A stretch of DNA of 64,000 bases from contig NC_092561.1 of the NCBI RefSeq assembly GCF_037975245.1, forward strand, positions 15,319,001 through 15,383,000, read 5' to 3'. The stretch's first letter is position 1. Each line of letters starts with the position of its first letter. The notes beneath the pieces were generated by a model, which searched no databases, was not told where the DNA came from, and saw only the letters and a program-made list of their open reading frames with translations. Shown here in pieces: positions 35,501-44,432 of the stretch. The translations under genes were made by a program, and so were the position numbers. Origin of the DNA: Apostichopus japonicus (taxonomy: Eukaryota; Echinodermata; Holothuroidea; Aspidochirotida; Stichopodidae).

Positions 35501-37683
35501 CTAATGTTGGTTACTTCTGCAACACTAAAATCAACCAACCACTAACAAGCTGTGTGCGCGCACTGAGTGGCGTTAATCTGTTCTAGTTTTGTCTACTTCT
35601 GCATTGCTAAAAGTCAATCAACCACTAACAAGCTCTCTGAGCACTGAGTGGTGTTTATCTTTTCTAATGTTGGTTACTTCTGCAACTCTAAAATCAACCA
35701 ACCACTAACAAGCTGTGTGCACACTGAGTGGTGTTAATCTGTTCTATATAGTTTTGTCTTCTTCTGCATTGCTAAATGTCAACCAACCACTAACAAGCTG
35801 TCTGAGCACTGAGTGGTGTTAATCTGTTTTAATGTTGGTTACTTCTGCAATGCTAAAAGTCAACTAATGTCTTACAAGCTGTCTGCACGCTGAATGGCAT
35901 TAATCTTTTCTAATGTTGGTTACTTCTGCAACGCTAAAAGTCATCTAATGTCTTACAAGCTGTCTACACGCTGATTGGCGTTAATCTGTTCTAGTGTTGG
36001 TTACTTTTGCAATGCTAAAATCAACCAACCACTAACAAGCTGTCTGCGCACTGAGTGGCGTTAATCTGTTCTAATGTTTGTTACGTCTGCAACGCTAAAA
36101 GTCATCTAATGTCTTACAAGCTGTCTGCTCGCTGAGTGGCATTAATCTTTTCTAATGTTGGTTACTTCTGCAACGCTAAAATCAACCAACCACTTACAAT
36201 CTGTCTGAGCATTGAGTGGCATTAATCTGTTCTAATGCTGGTTACTTCTGCAACCCTAAAAGTCAACTAATGTCTTACAAGCTGTCTACACGCTGATTGG
36301 CGTTAATCTGTTCTAATGTTGGTTACTTCTGCAACGCTAAAAGTCATCTTATGCCTTACAAGCTGTCTGCACACTGAGTGGCATTAATCTTTTCTAATGT
36401 TGTTTACTTCTGCAACGCTAAAAGTCAACTAATGTCTTACAAGCTGTCTACACGCTGATTGGCATTAATCTGTTCTAATGTTGGTTACTTCTGCATTGCT
36501 AAAAGTCAATCCACGTCTTACAAGCAGTATGCACACTGCCAGGGTTGAACAAGACCCAACCCTAACTTGAATGTTGTGACCTACTTTTCGATAATCATCA
36601 AAACCTGTAGTCGTACCACTGACCCCCACACACTGAATGACAGGTTCAATGATTTGGTCACACTCAAAAGTTATTTTCATGGACTTTCTTAAACTGTTTT
36701 AAGCTTGGCAGTTGTATGTATCCTGAGCTGCCACACACTGCCTACTGCTTGTTAGGAAAATGCCATATTTTCAAGTTTCCTCTGACTGGGGTGGCTGTAG
36801 CAGCAAATGATCAGCCAATGGTGTTTTTCTAAGCAAACGCACACTTCCCGATCATCCAGGATTTTCCATGTTATGACCATTGAGTCAAGTCATTAACTTC
36901 CTTCAGTGGGACAGTGCATGAGCAGCTGGCTTTAGTATTCTACAACATAATCAGCTTTGCAAACATGTGACTCATAGCAATGATATTGAAGCTATAAATC
37001 CTTCACCTTAGCAGGTTGTTTAAGGGAAGAAGTTAGGCTTAATAGATCCAGGAGGATACCTTCTGTGAAGAAGGCATGTGCTAGTTGATTGTAACCTGGG
37101 GTAATTTGCTATTTTTAGCCAACCAATGATGTTAATAGAGAATTATCATTCAGTTTTGCAAACATGATTGCAGGTGTTTCATGTCCAGTTTATTTATTTT
37201 TTTTTGTTGGGGGGGGGGGTTGGGGCTGTTTAGCATTGATTAATAGAAATTGTTTTTTGGCTGGCGTGTTTTCTCTGGTCTCAAACAGGACCTGATAGCA
37301 AGTTATGAGGGGCCCTCGGTTGGGTGTACTTAGGGTGGTGAGGTGTATCTGAAGTTTGAATACTGTAGGTCAAACTGTAAACATATAACATGAAAGCACA
37401 AATTGTGGAAATGTAAATTTGTTCATCTGAATACCTGACCCATTTGTAAAATTTTGTTTGTTCTGTTCATAACTTCCTGAAATCAACATGAAATTATTGG
37501 AATCATTAGTATATTTTTGTTCTCTTCATTACTTCATCAAACTACTTGAATCATAAGTTCACTCCTAGAATCATGCTGATTGTACTTGTGTTTTTTGTGT
37601 TCACAGATCAACAATGTTTCAGTGTGCCATGTCCAAAATTCGAATTTAGATGTCCTCAAATAAAAAACTTCAAATTTGACTGA
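20537..37683 (+). CDS. FBXO3: FBXO3-type F-box protein, complete ten-exon gene (copy A)
   Basis: Exons: 20537-20625, 22481-22570, 23148-23299, 24687-24910, 26370-26519, 30131-30255, 31790-31950, 33500-33595, 35005-35118, 37607-37683. All have GT-AG borders and join in frame to 426 codons including TGA. The F-box is in exons 1-2 (LPEEVIADNIFCYLDLKSLV, then GNWKILCQRYW). Exon 3 carries the DLGRYMYVYGPIRRLWD helix. The SMI1/KNR4-like region spans about residues 112-276 (LPKELRCSYRICNGQ; FTEWLEQL). The ApaG domain is at about 286-410 (IPEFSSL; AYQITMSM; EVQGEGVIG). This order matches vertebrate FBXO3, a receptor of SCF ubiquitin ligases. Human FBXO3 is 471 residues with a long acidic tail. Here the protein ends KNFKFD just after the ApaG domain, so that tail is missing. 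I infer orthology at family level; sequence has diverged. The introns hold a MITE, a hAT element and six tandem-repeat arrays. Confidence 0.9.
21300..21497. mobile_element. 198-bp MITE-like palindromic element (intron 1 of copy A)
   Basis: Perfect 20-bp terminal inverted repeats (AATTATAGAATACAGGGCCA at the left, its complement at 21478-21497) bound about 158 bp. A second internal hairpin (CATCAGAGC/GCTCTGATG) lies near 21380. No coding capacity; the target duplication is unclear because the palindrome extends into the flanks. Confidence 0.75.
23861..24240. repeat. Tandem repeat, about 90-99-bp unit, four copies (intron 3 of copy A)
   Basis: Units begin near 23861, 23950, 24049 and 24147. 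They share GTAGTCTTTTACTTTGGTTC, ACCTTGTCCCACTCTGTA and AACTGTCTCAGTTTATAAC. Confidence 0.85.
25748..26290. repeat. Tandem repeat, about 130-149-bp unit, four copies (intron 4 of copy A)
   Basis: Each unit carries GATTTTGTATCTCCCAAATG, then a block with AATAATATTGCCAAATGC and TGTCAATATTGCTCAGAG. The intron acceptor follows about 80 bp after the last copy. Confidence 0.85.
26752..27070. repeat. Direct repeat, about 140-bp unit, two full copies and a partial
   Basis: Shared blocks are TGGAAGAATAAGAACA, CTCAAGGCCCAGTAA, AAAAGGTGTCCG and ACCTCCACTG. The C-rich centre of each unit resembles interior sequence of local hAT-type elements. Confidence 0.75.
27300..27718. mobile_element. hAT-type miniature element (intron 5 of copy A)
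   Basis: A 419-bp element starting CAGGGGGTAAGAA; its right end is the complement of CGGGGGGTAGGAA. It is flanked by GTAGCAGT (27292-27299) and GTAGCTGT (27719-27726), a 7/8 match to an 8-bp target duplication. No coding frame. Confidence 0.65.
28480..30020. repeat. 50-bp minisatellite, about 30 copies, with higher-order structure (intron 5 of copy A)
   Basis: Units of 50 bp share GCAGTTTATGGGTACAAGAT and GTGCAATGACATCTTTACAT, and run head to tail for about 1.5 kb up to 110 bp before exon 6. Early copies are the most diverged. Variant units (a TAGATCTAGA insertion next to a CATATTTACA unit) recur about 352 bp apart (near 29341 and 29693). Whole blocks of seven units have therefore been duplicated. 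Confidence 0.95.
32730..33012. repeat. Short tandem repeat, about 70-75-bp unit, four copies (intron 7 of copy A)
   Basis: Units share AATGGTCTCTATGA, CCTGTTCTATTCTA and CTATTGAATATTCA. Divergence between copies is moderate. Confidence 0.75.
35320..36540. repeat. 80-82-bp minisatellite, about 15 copies (intron 9 of copy A)
   Basis: Units share CTGAGTGGCATTAATCTGTT, GTTGGTTACTTCTGCAA, CAACCACTAACAAGCTG or the variant CTAATGTCTTACAAGCTG. Two unit types alternate, so copies were probably spread as pairs. Confidence 0.9.
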
Positions 37684-39160
37684 CAAAGATCTGGCGCTGG
37701 AAACTCTGGTGTATTTTCAGGCACCAGTGAGGAACAATTAACAAGAGAGATACCATCACCGTAGTCAGTGTTAAGTCGAGGCGAAGAGTTTCTGACCATT
37801 TGGAATCTTTATGACAACTACTTGAAGGAACAATATGGGGGAGTTATCAGTCAGTGTGTGCGGAAACAAGAGGAGAGCTACTTTAATGTCAGCACATCAG
37901 AGGAAGAGTTGCTGAGCAGTTGCAATCTTTATGACAACTACTTGAAGGAACAATATGGAACAATTATCAGTCAGTGTGTGAAGAACAATGGGAGAGCTAG
38001 TACATGAATGTCAGCAAATCAGATAACAACAGTGGCTGAAACCAGAGGAAGAGTTGCTGACCAGTTGGAATCTTTATGACAACTACTTGAAGGAACAATA
38101 TGGAACAATTATCAGTCAGTGTGTGCAGAAACACACACACACAGGAGAGCTAGTACTTGAATGTCAGCACATCAGATAACAACAGTGACTGAATCCAGAG
38201 GAAGAGTTTCTCACCAGGTGTTTATTTATGACAACTACTTGAAATTTAGGTGGGAAAAAAAGAAAAGCTGAAAAAGAAAGAATTTCTGATTCATTGAGGT
38301 GCTGTAAGAACACCCCCCCCCCCTCCCAACCCACCCCTCTGATGACTAAATTAGTACTGAAGTATTCAAAAGGTGGTTACAAGTTCCAAAGAACAAGCAA
38401 TAGTAGAAAATGTTTCTGTTTATAGTTATTAACCATTCAATTTTCAAACTTTGTTGGGACTATTGCTTTCTTTTGGAAAAGCAAGATGTTTGTATCAAAA
38501 GTTTTGTTCGCAAGTTACTTACTGCAATACTGTGAATAGTATCTAATTGCACTGTTGGGGAAGTTTGTGAGAGCTAGCAGACTGAAGGTGTTTAACGATT
38601 AACAACTATCAGAGATCTCAATCTTCAAATTCTTTTTTTGCACATGACTTTTGTTACTGAAACAATGGTTTGCAGTTTCGTTTTAATTTTATCACGAGGG
38701 TTCAACAAGCCAATCATGCAAGGTCCTTGTTCAAACATGTGCGAATAATTATGCAGCTGAATCTGAACAATTTGAGGTATGGTCAAACAAAGTTACACCA
38801 AATGTTATGTAACAGACAACAATACGGAAACACGCAAAATACATTTCACTACAATTGTTATGTTGTAAATCAAGACAAATATAAAGAAAATTGTATTTAG
38901 AACGATTGTTGCTCTTGCCTATTTTGTCACATCTTGCATGCTTTTATAGTGATGATTATAGTGTACACAGAGTTGTTTTCAAGTCCTAGTGCCTTACTTT
39001 CTAAAGAGATTGATAAAATAGAGGGGGTAAATATCAATAGAGGCATAAAAGCTTGATATGATGGTATGTGTGTGGTGGGGGGGTGGGGGGGGGGTCTTGT
39101 CAGTCTGAATGTTACATGTGTGTGTGACACTTTGGCTTGCAGACACAACTCTTAGACTAA
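37684..39160. other. 3' flank of copy A; probable 3' UTR, no further gene
   Basis: Contains the repeat array at 37780-38245, a C run near 38313 and a G run near 39078. A polyadenylation site could not be fixed with confidence. Confidence 0.4.
37780..38245 (+). repeat. Tandem repeat of 120-150 bp in the probable 3' UTR of copy A
   Basis: Units begin near 37783, 37903, 38048 and 38200 (partial). They share TGCAATCTTTATGACAACTA, CTTGAAGGAACAATATGG and ATTATCAGTCAGTGTGTG. On the plus strand the first two read as repeating peptide NLYDNYLKEQYG, but the frame breaks between later units. Coding use is unlikely. Confidence 0.8.
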
Positions 39161-39164
39161 ATAA

Positions 39165-39305
39165 TGACTGTATTGACCATATGACTATATGACTTGGCTA
39201 TATGACTATGTTGACTATATGATGACTATATGACTTGGCTATATGACTATGTTGACTATATGATGACTATATGACTTGGCTATATGACTATAATGACTAT
39301 ATGAT
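39165..39305. repeat. Short tandem repeat (TGACTATATGACTTGGCTA-type)
   Basis: Imperfect repeats of ATATGACTTGGCTATATGAC with interspersed TGTTGACTATATGATGAC; about 140 bp. Confidence 0.85.
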
Positions 39306-39804
39306 GGGTTCACTTCATGTTTGGTATGAGACTCCATCTTATTCAGCACAAGAATGATATTGTCCTCTGTGGAGGCCAAAGGTCATTTGAGGACAACAGA
39401 GGTCAAAGTCTGAGAAAACCTTGAAAACTGAATAACTCAAAACTAGATGAACTCCACACTTAGTTTGTGGATCCATCTTATTCAGTATAAAAAAATGTCT
39501 GTCTATAGTTTGTACATTAAATTCTCATTATATAAGTTCTCATATCCTGTAAAACAGGGCAATGAAACTTTCTGGTTGTAATTGTATACTTTTTTTGACA
39601 TAGTCACTAGAAAATGCTCAGTTGTATAAAGGTTTAATATTTTGTGTTAAATTCCATAAAAGAATGTGGAAATAAATTTAAACAGCTGAAAAAAATAAAT
39701 AAATATTTTTTTCTGTTTTTGTTTGCATTGGGTGTCAGAGTACACAAGCGGAAGTAAAAGTGGTGCAAAAATTGTCAATTGAGACAGTTTTAGTACCACT
39801 ATAG

Positions 39805-40185
39805 CAGGGTTGTCCAACCTTTTGCAGAGGAGGGCCACATGGAATGATTATGATGAACCCTAAGCTTGATTTTTTGACCGAAGCCCAAGGCAATAAAATG
39901 TGAGCACTGCGTGCGGAGCGCACTGATTTATTTTCCTTCCTGATAAAACAGATGAATAAAGTACAACCGCCCCTCCCCCCCCCCTCCGCTGAGAGTGTTA
40001 CACAAATTAACTGACCTGTATGCATTTTTTGGACCCAGAAGGTTCGAATGATTGATTATATAGCTTCAAATTGTTATCAATAAATCTGCTCACCAAAATT
40101 TCGCACTGTACAAGCATCTCTGGCGGGCCGTCAACCCTCCAGCGGGCCGGACTGTGGCCCGCGGGCCGTAGGTTGGACAACCCTG
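39805..40185. mobile_element. hAT-type miniature element with perfect 8-bp target duplication
   Basis: The 381-bp element starts CAGGGTTGTCCAACCTTTTG and ends GGTTGGACAACCCTG. Both flanks carry CACTATAG (39797-39804 and 40186-40193). The GGGCCACA and GGCGGGCCG interior is typical of Charlie-like non-autonomous elements. No transposase frame. Confidence 0.95.
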
Positions 40186-40199
40186 CACTATAGGCTTCC

Positions 40200-41270
40200 A
40201 GGAGCAGCGTATAAAATTGGTTAATAATGAGTAAAGCGGTGTTTATAATGGAAGTAAACTTCAGGCACTCATAGCGAAAAATCTTCATGGTCATGATACA
40301 GAACTGGTGCCATAAACTGTTGTGGGATAAATAGGCTAATAACAACATTTTTGCAACATGATTAGCATTGACAAGAGACAAATGTTAATGAAAGAAAGTA
40401 TGAAATGATTAATTAAATTACCAAAGAGAAATATTTGGATTTGGAAAGATTTGATACAATTCCTCGAGGATGATATTCATGTGTTCAGGAAAGGTACAGC
40501 GGTGGTGCGTCTCATTCTACAATAAACTATTCAAGTATCATTGACGTCTCTTAGTAATCAAGGCAACCAACCTCGAACTGCGAGTCCAGATGTCGGTTAG
40601 TTTTCAGCTCTATTGCCATTATTCACTCTATTATTCAGCTCTATTGCTATTATTCTGGTCTTGCCTGAATAGCAGTCACTTGTTAAAAACTTGTTATCTA
40701 AATGGTAGACTTGGTCATGAAAAAGGCTATGAAGACATCAAAACTGCAACCTTCGGGAAGCAATAAACTTCAGAAACTGGCCACCTCCCATCCCCAGCGA
40801 GAATTATGATTTGTCTGAAAACCATTTTTTAAATTGAAACAAGGCAATATTTGAAGTCAATTTCAAATCCCTAGCAGCCAAATTCATCTGCACTAACATG
40901 CATGGTTGACAATTGGAGATTCAAGTACTAAGGTACATATGGAAGTTAAATTACACTGGGGGCTCTTGGAAATTCAAAGCTACAAAAAGTTCTTCAACCG
41001 CAACCTTTTATGAAAATGCTAAGTAAAATTAAATCCGAAGTTCCAGAACCCCATCTCCCGGTTGCCAAGGACTAAACCTCCCAAGTCTGAAGGCTACTAT
41101 GTTATATAAAAACGGATTAAATAAGAACCTATATGTAATGAAACATAATTAACAATATGCTAATTAAGCCAAGACAATGTACTGCATACACTAGCATGTT
41201 ATAATAAATAAAGAAAGGACAAAACACAAATGCATGTTTATGAAGGCAAAAGAGCTTCTCTCTCTGGATT
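40200..41270. other. No gene recognised (between hAT element and histone H1 3' end)
   Basis: AT-rich spacer without supported exons. Confidence 0.4.
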
Positions 41271-41277
41271 ATTTGGT

Positions 41278-41293
41278 GGCCCTTAAAAGAGCC
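41278..41293 (-). terminator. Histone 3' stem-loop of the H1 gene
   Basis: On the minus strand, GGCTCTTTTAAGGGCC lies 34 bp after the H1 stop codon and is followed by ACCA. It fits the metazoan replication-dependent histone stem-loop (6-bp stem with one T-G wobble, four-base loop). A purine-rich stretch (AGAGAGAGAAG, about 41265-41255) follows at the place of the histone downstream element that pairs with U7 snRNA. This predicts non-polyadenylated mRNA. Confidence 0.9.
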
Positions 41294-41326
41294 GTTGAAT
41301 TCGTACACCTGGTACCAATGTTTTAT

Positions 41327-41893
41327 TTACTTCTTCTTGGGTGCTGTCTTCTTGGCTGGTTTCTTTACAACCTTCTTCTTTTGCGCCACTTTTTTGGTAG
41401 GTTTCTTAGCAGCTGGCTTCTTTGGCTTTACGGCCTTCTTGGGCTTGGCTGCTGACTTCTTCTTCACTGCTTTCTTTGCAGCAGGTTTCTTGCCCTTTGC
41501 AGCAACAGCCTTCTTTTTGGCATCCTTCTTTGCCTTTGCCTCTTCCCTTTTCTTCTTTTGCTTTTCTTTCAAGTCCTTCTTCCTCTGTACTGCCTTCTGT
41601 TTCTTTGCCTTTTCCTGCTCGGCTTTCTTTGCTTTTGCGGTGTCGAGCTTGAAAGTACCACTGGCTCCAGTACCTGTCACTTGCTTCAGGACTCCAGTTG
41701 CAACACCCCTTTTGATGGCCTTGTTCACAAACACTGAGCTTCTTTCCACACCAGATGCTTTGATATGCTTCTTGATGGCAACGCCTGACGATCCCTTTGT
41801 ATCGTTCAATGCTGTAACGGCCTTGACGACAAGATCGAGGGTTGTTGGGCCAGTTGGCTTAGACTTGGTAGCTTTCTTCGTTTCGGTTACCAT
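41327..41893 (-). CDS. Linker histone H1, intronless
   Basis: 188 codons, with ATG at 41893. A short N-terminal tail leads into the winged-helix globular domain at about residues 15-80 (LDLVVKAVTALNDTKGSSGV, then AIKKHIKASG, then GVATGVLKQVTGTGASGTFK). A Lys/Glu/Arg-rich helical stretch follows (EQEKAKKQKAVQRKKDLKEK) and then an AKKP-type tail of about 70 residues. The basic/acidic insertion after the globular domain also occurs in echinoderm early H1. The protein binds linker DNA at the nucleosome. It lacks introns and has a histone stem-loop and a CCAAT/TATA promoter, so it is probably replication-dependent. No core histone gene lies in the window, so this is a solitary copy, divergent from neither flanking F-box gene's function. 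The plus-strand frame over it is an antisense shadow. Confidence 0.95.
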   Translation of the reverse strand: MVTETKKATKSKPTGPTTLDLVVKAVTALNDTKGSSGVAIKKHIKASGVERSSVFVNKAIKRGVATGVLKQVTGTGASGTFKLDTAKAKKAEQEKAKKQKAVQRKKDLKEKQKKKREEAKAKKDAKKKAVAAKGKKPAAKKAVKKKSAAKPKKAVKPKKPAAKKPTKKVAQKKKVVKKPAKKTAPKKK

Positions 41894-42017
41894 TTTGGAG
41901 TACGGAAAGTAACGATTGTGCTGTTCAATTACTATAAGATGATCACAAGTTGTAAGATAAATTCAGGTTGTAACTGTCGGCTGATATATTTGAGTTAACG
42001 GACGGGACAGAGAATAT

Positions 42018-42040
42018 CTTAAATACTGTGTCGTGATTGG
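42018..42040 (-). promoter_or_regulatory. CCAAT and TATA boxes of histone H1
   Basis: On the minus strand, CCAATCACGA (42040-42031) is followed 5 bp later by the TATA-like TATTTAAG (42025-42018). This lies about 125 bp before the ATG. A CCAAT box directly upstream of TATA is characteristic of H1 promoters. I did not find a clear AAACACA H1 box. Confidence 0.65.
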
Positions 42041-42059
42041 ACCTACGCTAAAAGCAAAA

Positions 42060-43328
42060 TTGTGTGGCAATTTGTACAAAGCAGACTTCACAAGTATCGT
42101 TTTAGTGTTACAATTTTCTTTTCCAGATATTTTGAACAAACTAACGAAAATCCCGACAGAGAAAATGCTTTTGCATTGACAAGAGATAATATTTTAAGTT
42201 TCCATTTCATAATATGGATGTTATGGCTGATTTCCCTTGAAGTTTCCTTAAAGTTATACGAATATTTACGTGGTAGTAGGAACTCAACAGAACTTGTTCA
42301 TATATTCACCATTTCTTTACATATTTTCGGCCTTTGAACACTATTTTGCCCTAAACATAGTAGAGATTTATTTATTGCGTACCCGTTTTGTGACATTTTG
42401 GAAAATATCGTACATTTGCGATGAAATTGGACTCACTTTAATAACGGTTGTTTAAAACAACCAAGTTAATTTGTAACTGTGTTTGGCTACAAAGTATATA
42501 TGACGTATACGCACAAATCAAACAAACAATGTTGGGTCCTATAAAAGCATGTGAAATGTTAAGATTACTATCACGGAACCCACTTCTTTTCGCCTTATAC
42601 TGCCTCTAAAATTACCAAACACGTTCAAATTAAGTCACCTCTCTCCGATCCGTAGTCTCTAATTTTCCGGCTATGCTCTATGCCTAGCCTACTGAAGTGT
42701 CCTCGGGCGGAGACAGTTCTACCAGACATTTTCTTTTTGAATTGAGTTTGACTTTATTTTAAGATTACTATCAGTTTTCTGCTAAAAAAAAAACAGCCAT
42801 TGTACATTGGGTAGTGATATATATAGTGGAATGGGGGGGGGGGGTGATGCTAGAGGACGGGAGATGGGCCGGGGCCGGCCGATGGAAGGGAACAATTTGA
42901 TCGAAAAGTCCCCCAGGTAAAGCCCGGTTGATCATTGCCGATTGGACATTGCCCGATAATTAAGGTTAGCCCCCCACCATGCACCACCACCATGACCCTC
43001 CCTTTCCCTCAGACAATACACAACGTACTTTTCCCGTTCCATGAATATTACAAGCGCCTATCAAAGCTGGTAAAATGTATGCATAAGGTCAAGTTATATA
43101 ACTTTCTGAAAATTCTGGGACGTATTTCTTCACAACCTATAGAGTCACCACATAACGATTGAACTATGCAATTCTAAAAATTACTAACTTGGTAAAAGTT
43201 TCTTTCCGAATATCAATCTACATGATCATTTGAACAGTCGCATCATTATAAATTCTCTTCTGAGGTAATGGGAACAGCAAAGAAATTATCAGAGGACACA
43301 TAGTTCAAACTTCTTTGCCTATTGAGTC
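42060..43328. other. No gene recognised (between H1 promoter and TIR element)
   Basis: AT-rich with a G run near 42832 and a GC-rich patch (GGCCGGGGCCGGCC) near 42870. The latter could be part of another eroded element. Confidence 0.35.
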
Positions 43329-43337
43329 GATTCGAAC

Positions 43338-44027
43338 GGGTACCGTTGTTTTCCGCACACGTTACTTTCCGCTGAAACAAAACGGTGTTTTCCGCACACA
43401 AATTTGTCAGCGGAAAACAACGTTTTTTTCAGCGGAATGTAACGTTTTTTTTTTGGAGAAACAGAATAACTTACTGAATTGATTAGGCACATGGAAGGAT
43501 TTAGGAAGATGGAGAAGATAGGATTTGACTGTAACAGGATAAAATGTAGCTTCGAGACTAGATTTAGGATACAGTAGCTAAGGTTGTATTGTACTTGTAG
43601 CTTAGGCTGTAAGGCTTACTTATACAGCCATTTTATTTCCAGCGAAAATCAAAGATACCGCCTTTTACACCTTTTTTTTAAACCATCATTACGCGGGCCG
43701 AATTTTTAATACTTAATTAGATACTCAATCCTTCATAACGTGGGCGTCCCTTTGCTCTAGTATATATGCTTCTTTAATAATTCGTAATTACAAACACCCC
43801 AAGCCTCCTCTAAATTTTACGCAGCTTAACTTTTCTGACATGAACTCAGTCTAACCATCCTTGATCGACGTTCTTTGATACTTTCTCATGTTATTTTAAT
43901 CATCCTGCCTGAATTTGGTATCTCAAAATTGCGGGAAAATATAGTGTACAGGTAAGTGAAAAATAGGTGTTTTCCGCAGAAGAATTTTTTCAGCGGAAAG
44001 TAACGTATGCGGAAAACAACTGAAACC
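43338..44027. mobile_element. 690-bp TIR element with perfect 9-bp target duplication and subterminal repeats
   Basis: Flanked by GATTCGAAC on both sides (43329-43337 and 44028-44036). The left end GGGTACCGTTGTTTTCCGC matches the complement of the right end, GGTTTCAGTTGTTTTCCGC. Inverted similarity then continues through ACGTTACTTTCCGCTGAAA, giving arms of about 40 bp. Inside both ends, TTTTCCGCACAC and CAGCGGAAA motifs recur in both orientations. A 9-bp duplication fits MULE-type DNA transposons (inference). No transposase frame. It lies about 400 bp upstream of the second F-box gene. Confidence 0.85.
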
Positions 44028-44258
44028 GATTCGAACCTGGGCCAATATAATTAAAGGTATTTGTTTTTATCTGCTTCTTGGCAGTCATTGTAGGAGGGGA
44101 AAATGCTAATTTTGAGGGGTCATACTTTGAAGAATCTTCTTCCGGATTTAATCATCTCGTGTTGCAACCTTCATTTTTTGCACCATCGGCGTAAAACATT
44201 AACCAATTGTGCAAAGTGGGATATATATATCTGGCGGAATTTTTTGAACATGATTCAA

Positions 44259-44293
44259 CCACTGATCTGTACACTTAGTGTACAGATCAGTGG
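44259..44293. promoter_or_regulatory. 35-bp near-perfect palindrome upstream of FBXO3-type copy B
   Basis: CCACTGATCTGTACACT and its exact complement flank a single T, centred about 155 bp before the ATG at 44433. It follows a TATATATATC run (44220-44231) that could act as a TATA region. It could be a dimeric factor site, a transcript hairpin or a transposon scar; nothing in the sequence decides. Confidence 0.5.
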
Positions 44294-44432
44294 ATTCAAC
44301 TGTCTAACAAGCCTGTATGTCCGGTCCATTTGTGGAATGTTTAATGTAAACACCGATGACACCGTACGGTATCTGAAAACGAAAAATCAGTTATTGATAG
44401 CTTCAATCCTTCATCTGTCTTAGAAAGTTGCA

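Noticed and set aside
38319-38345. HIGH-C run near 38313 as a possible transposon end
   Set aside because: No matching inverted terminus or target duplication was found nearby.
41295-41912. 205-codon plus-strand frame rich in Phe, Leu and Ala
   Set aside because: Antisense shadow of the lysine- and alanine-rich histone H1 gene.
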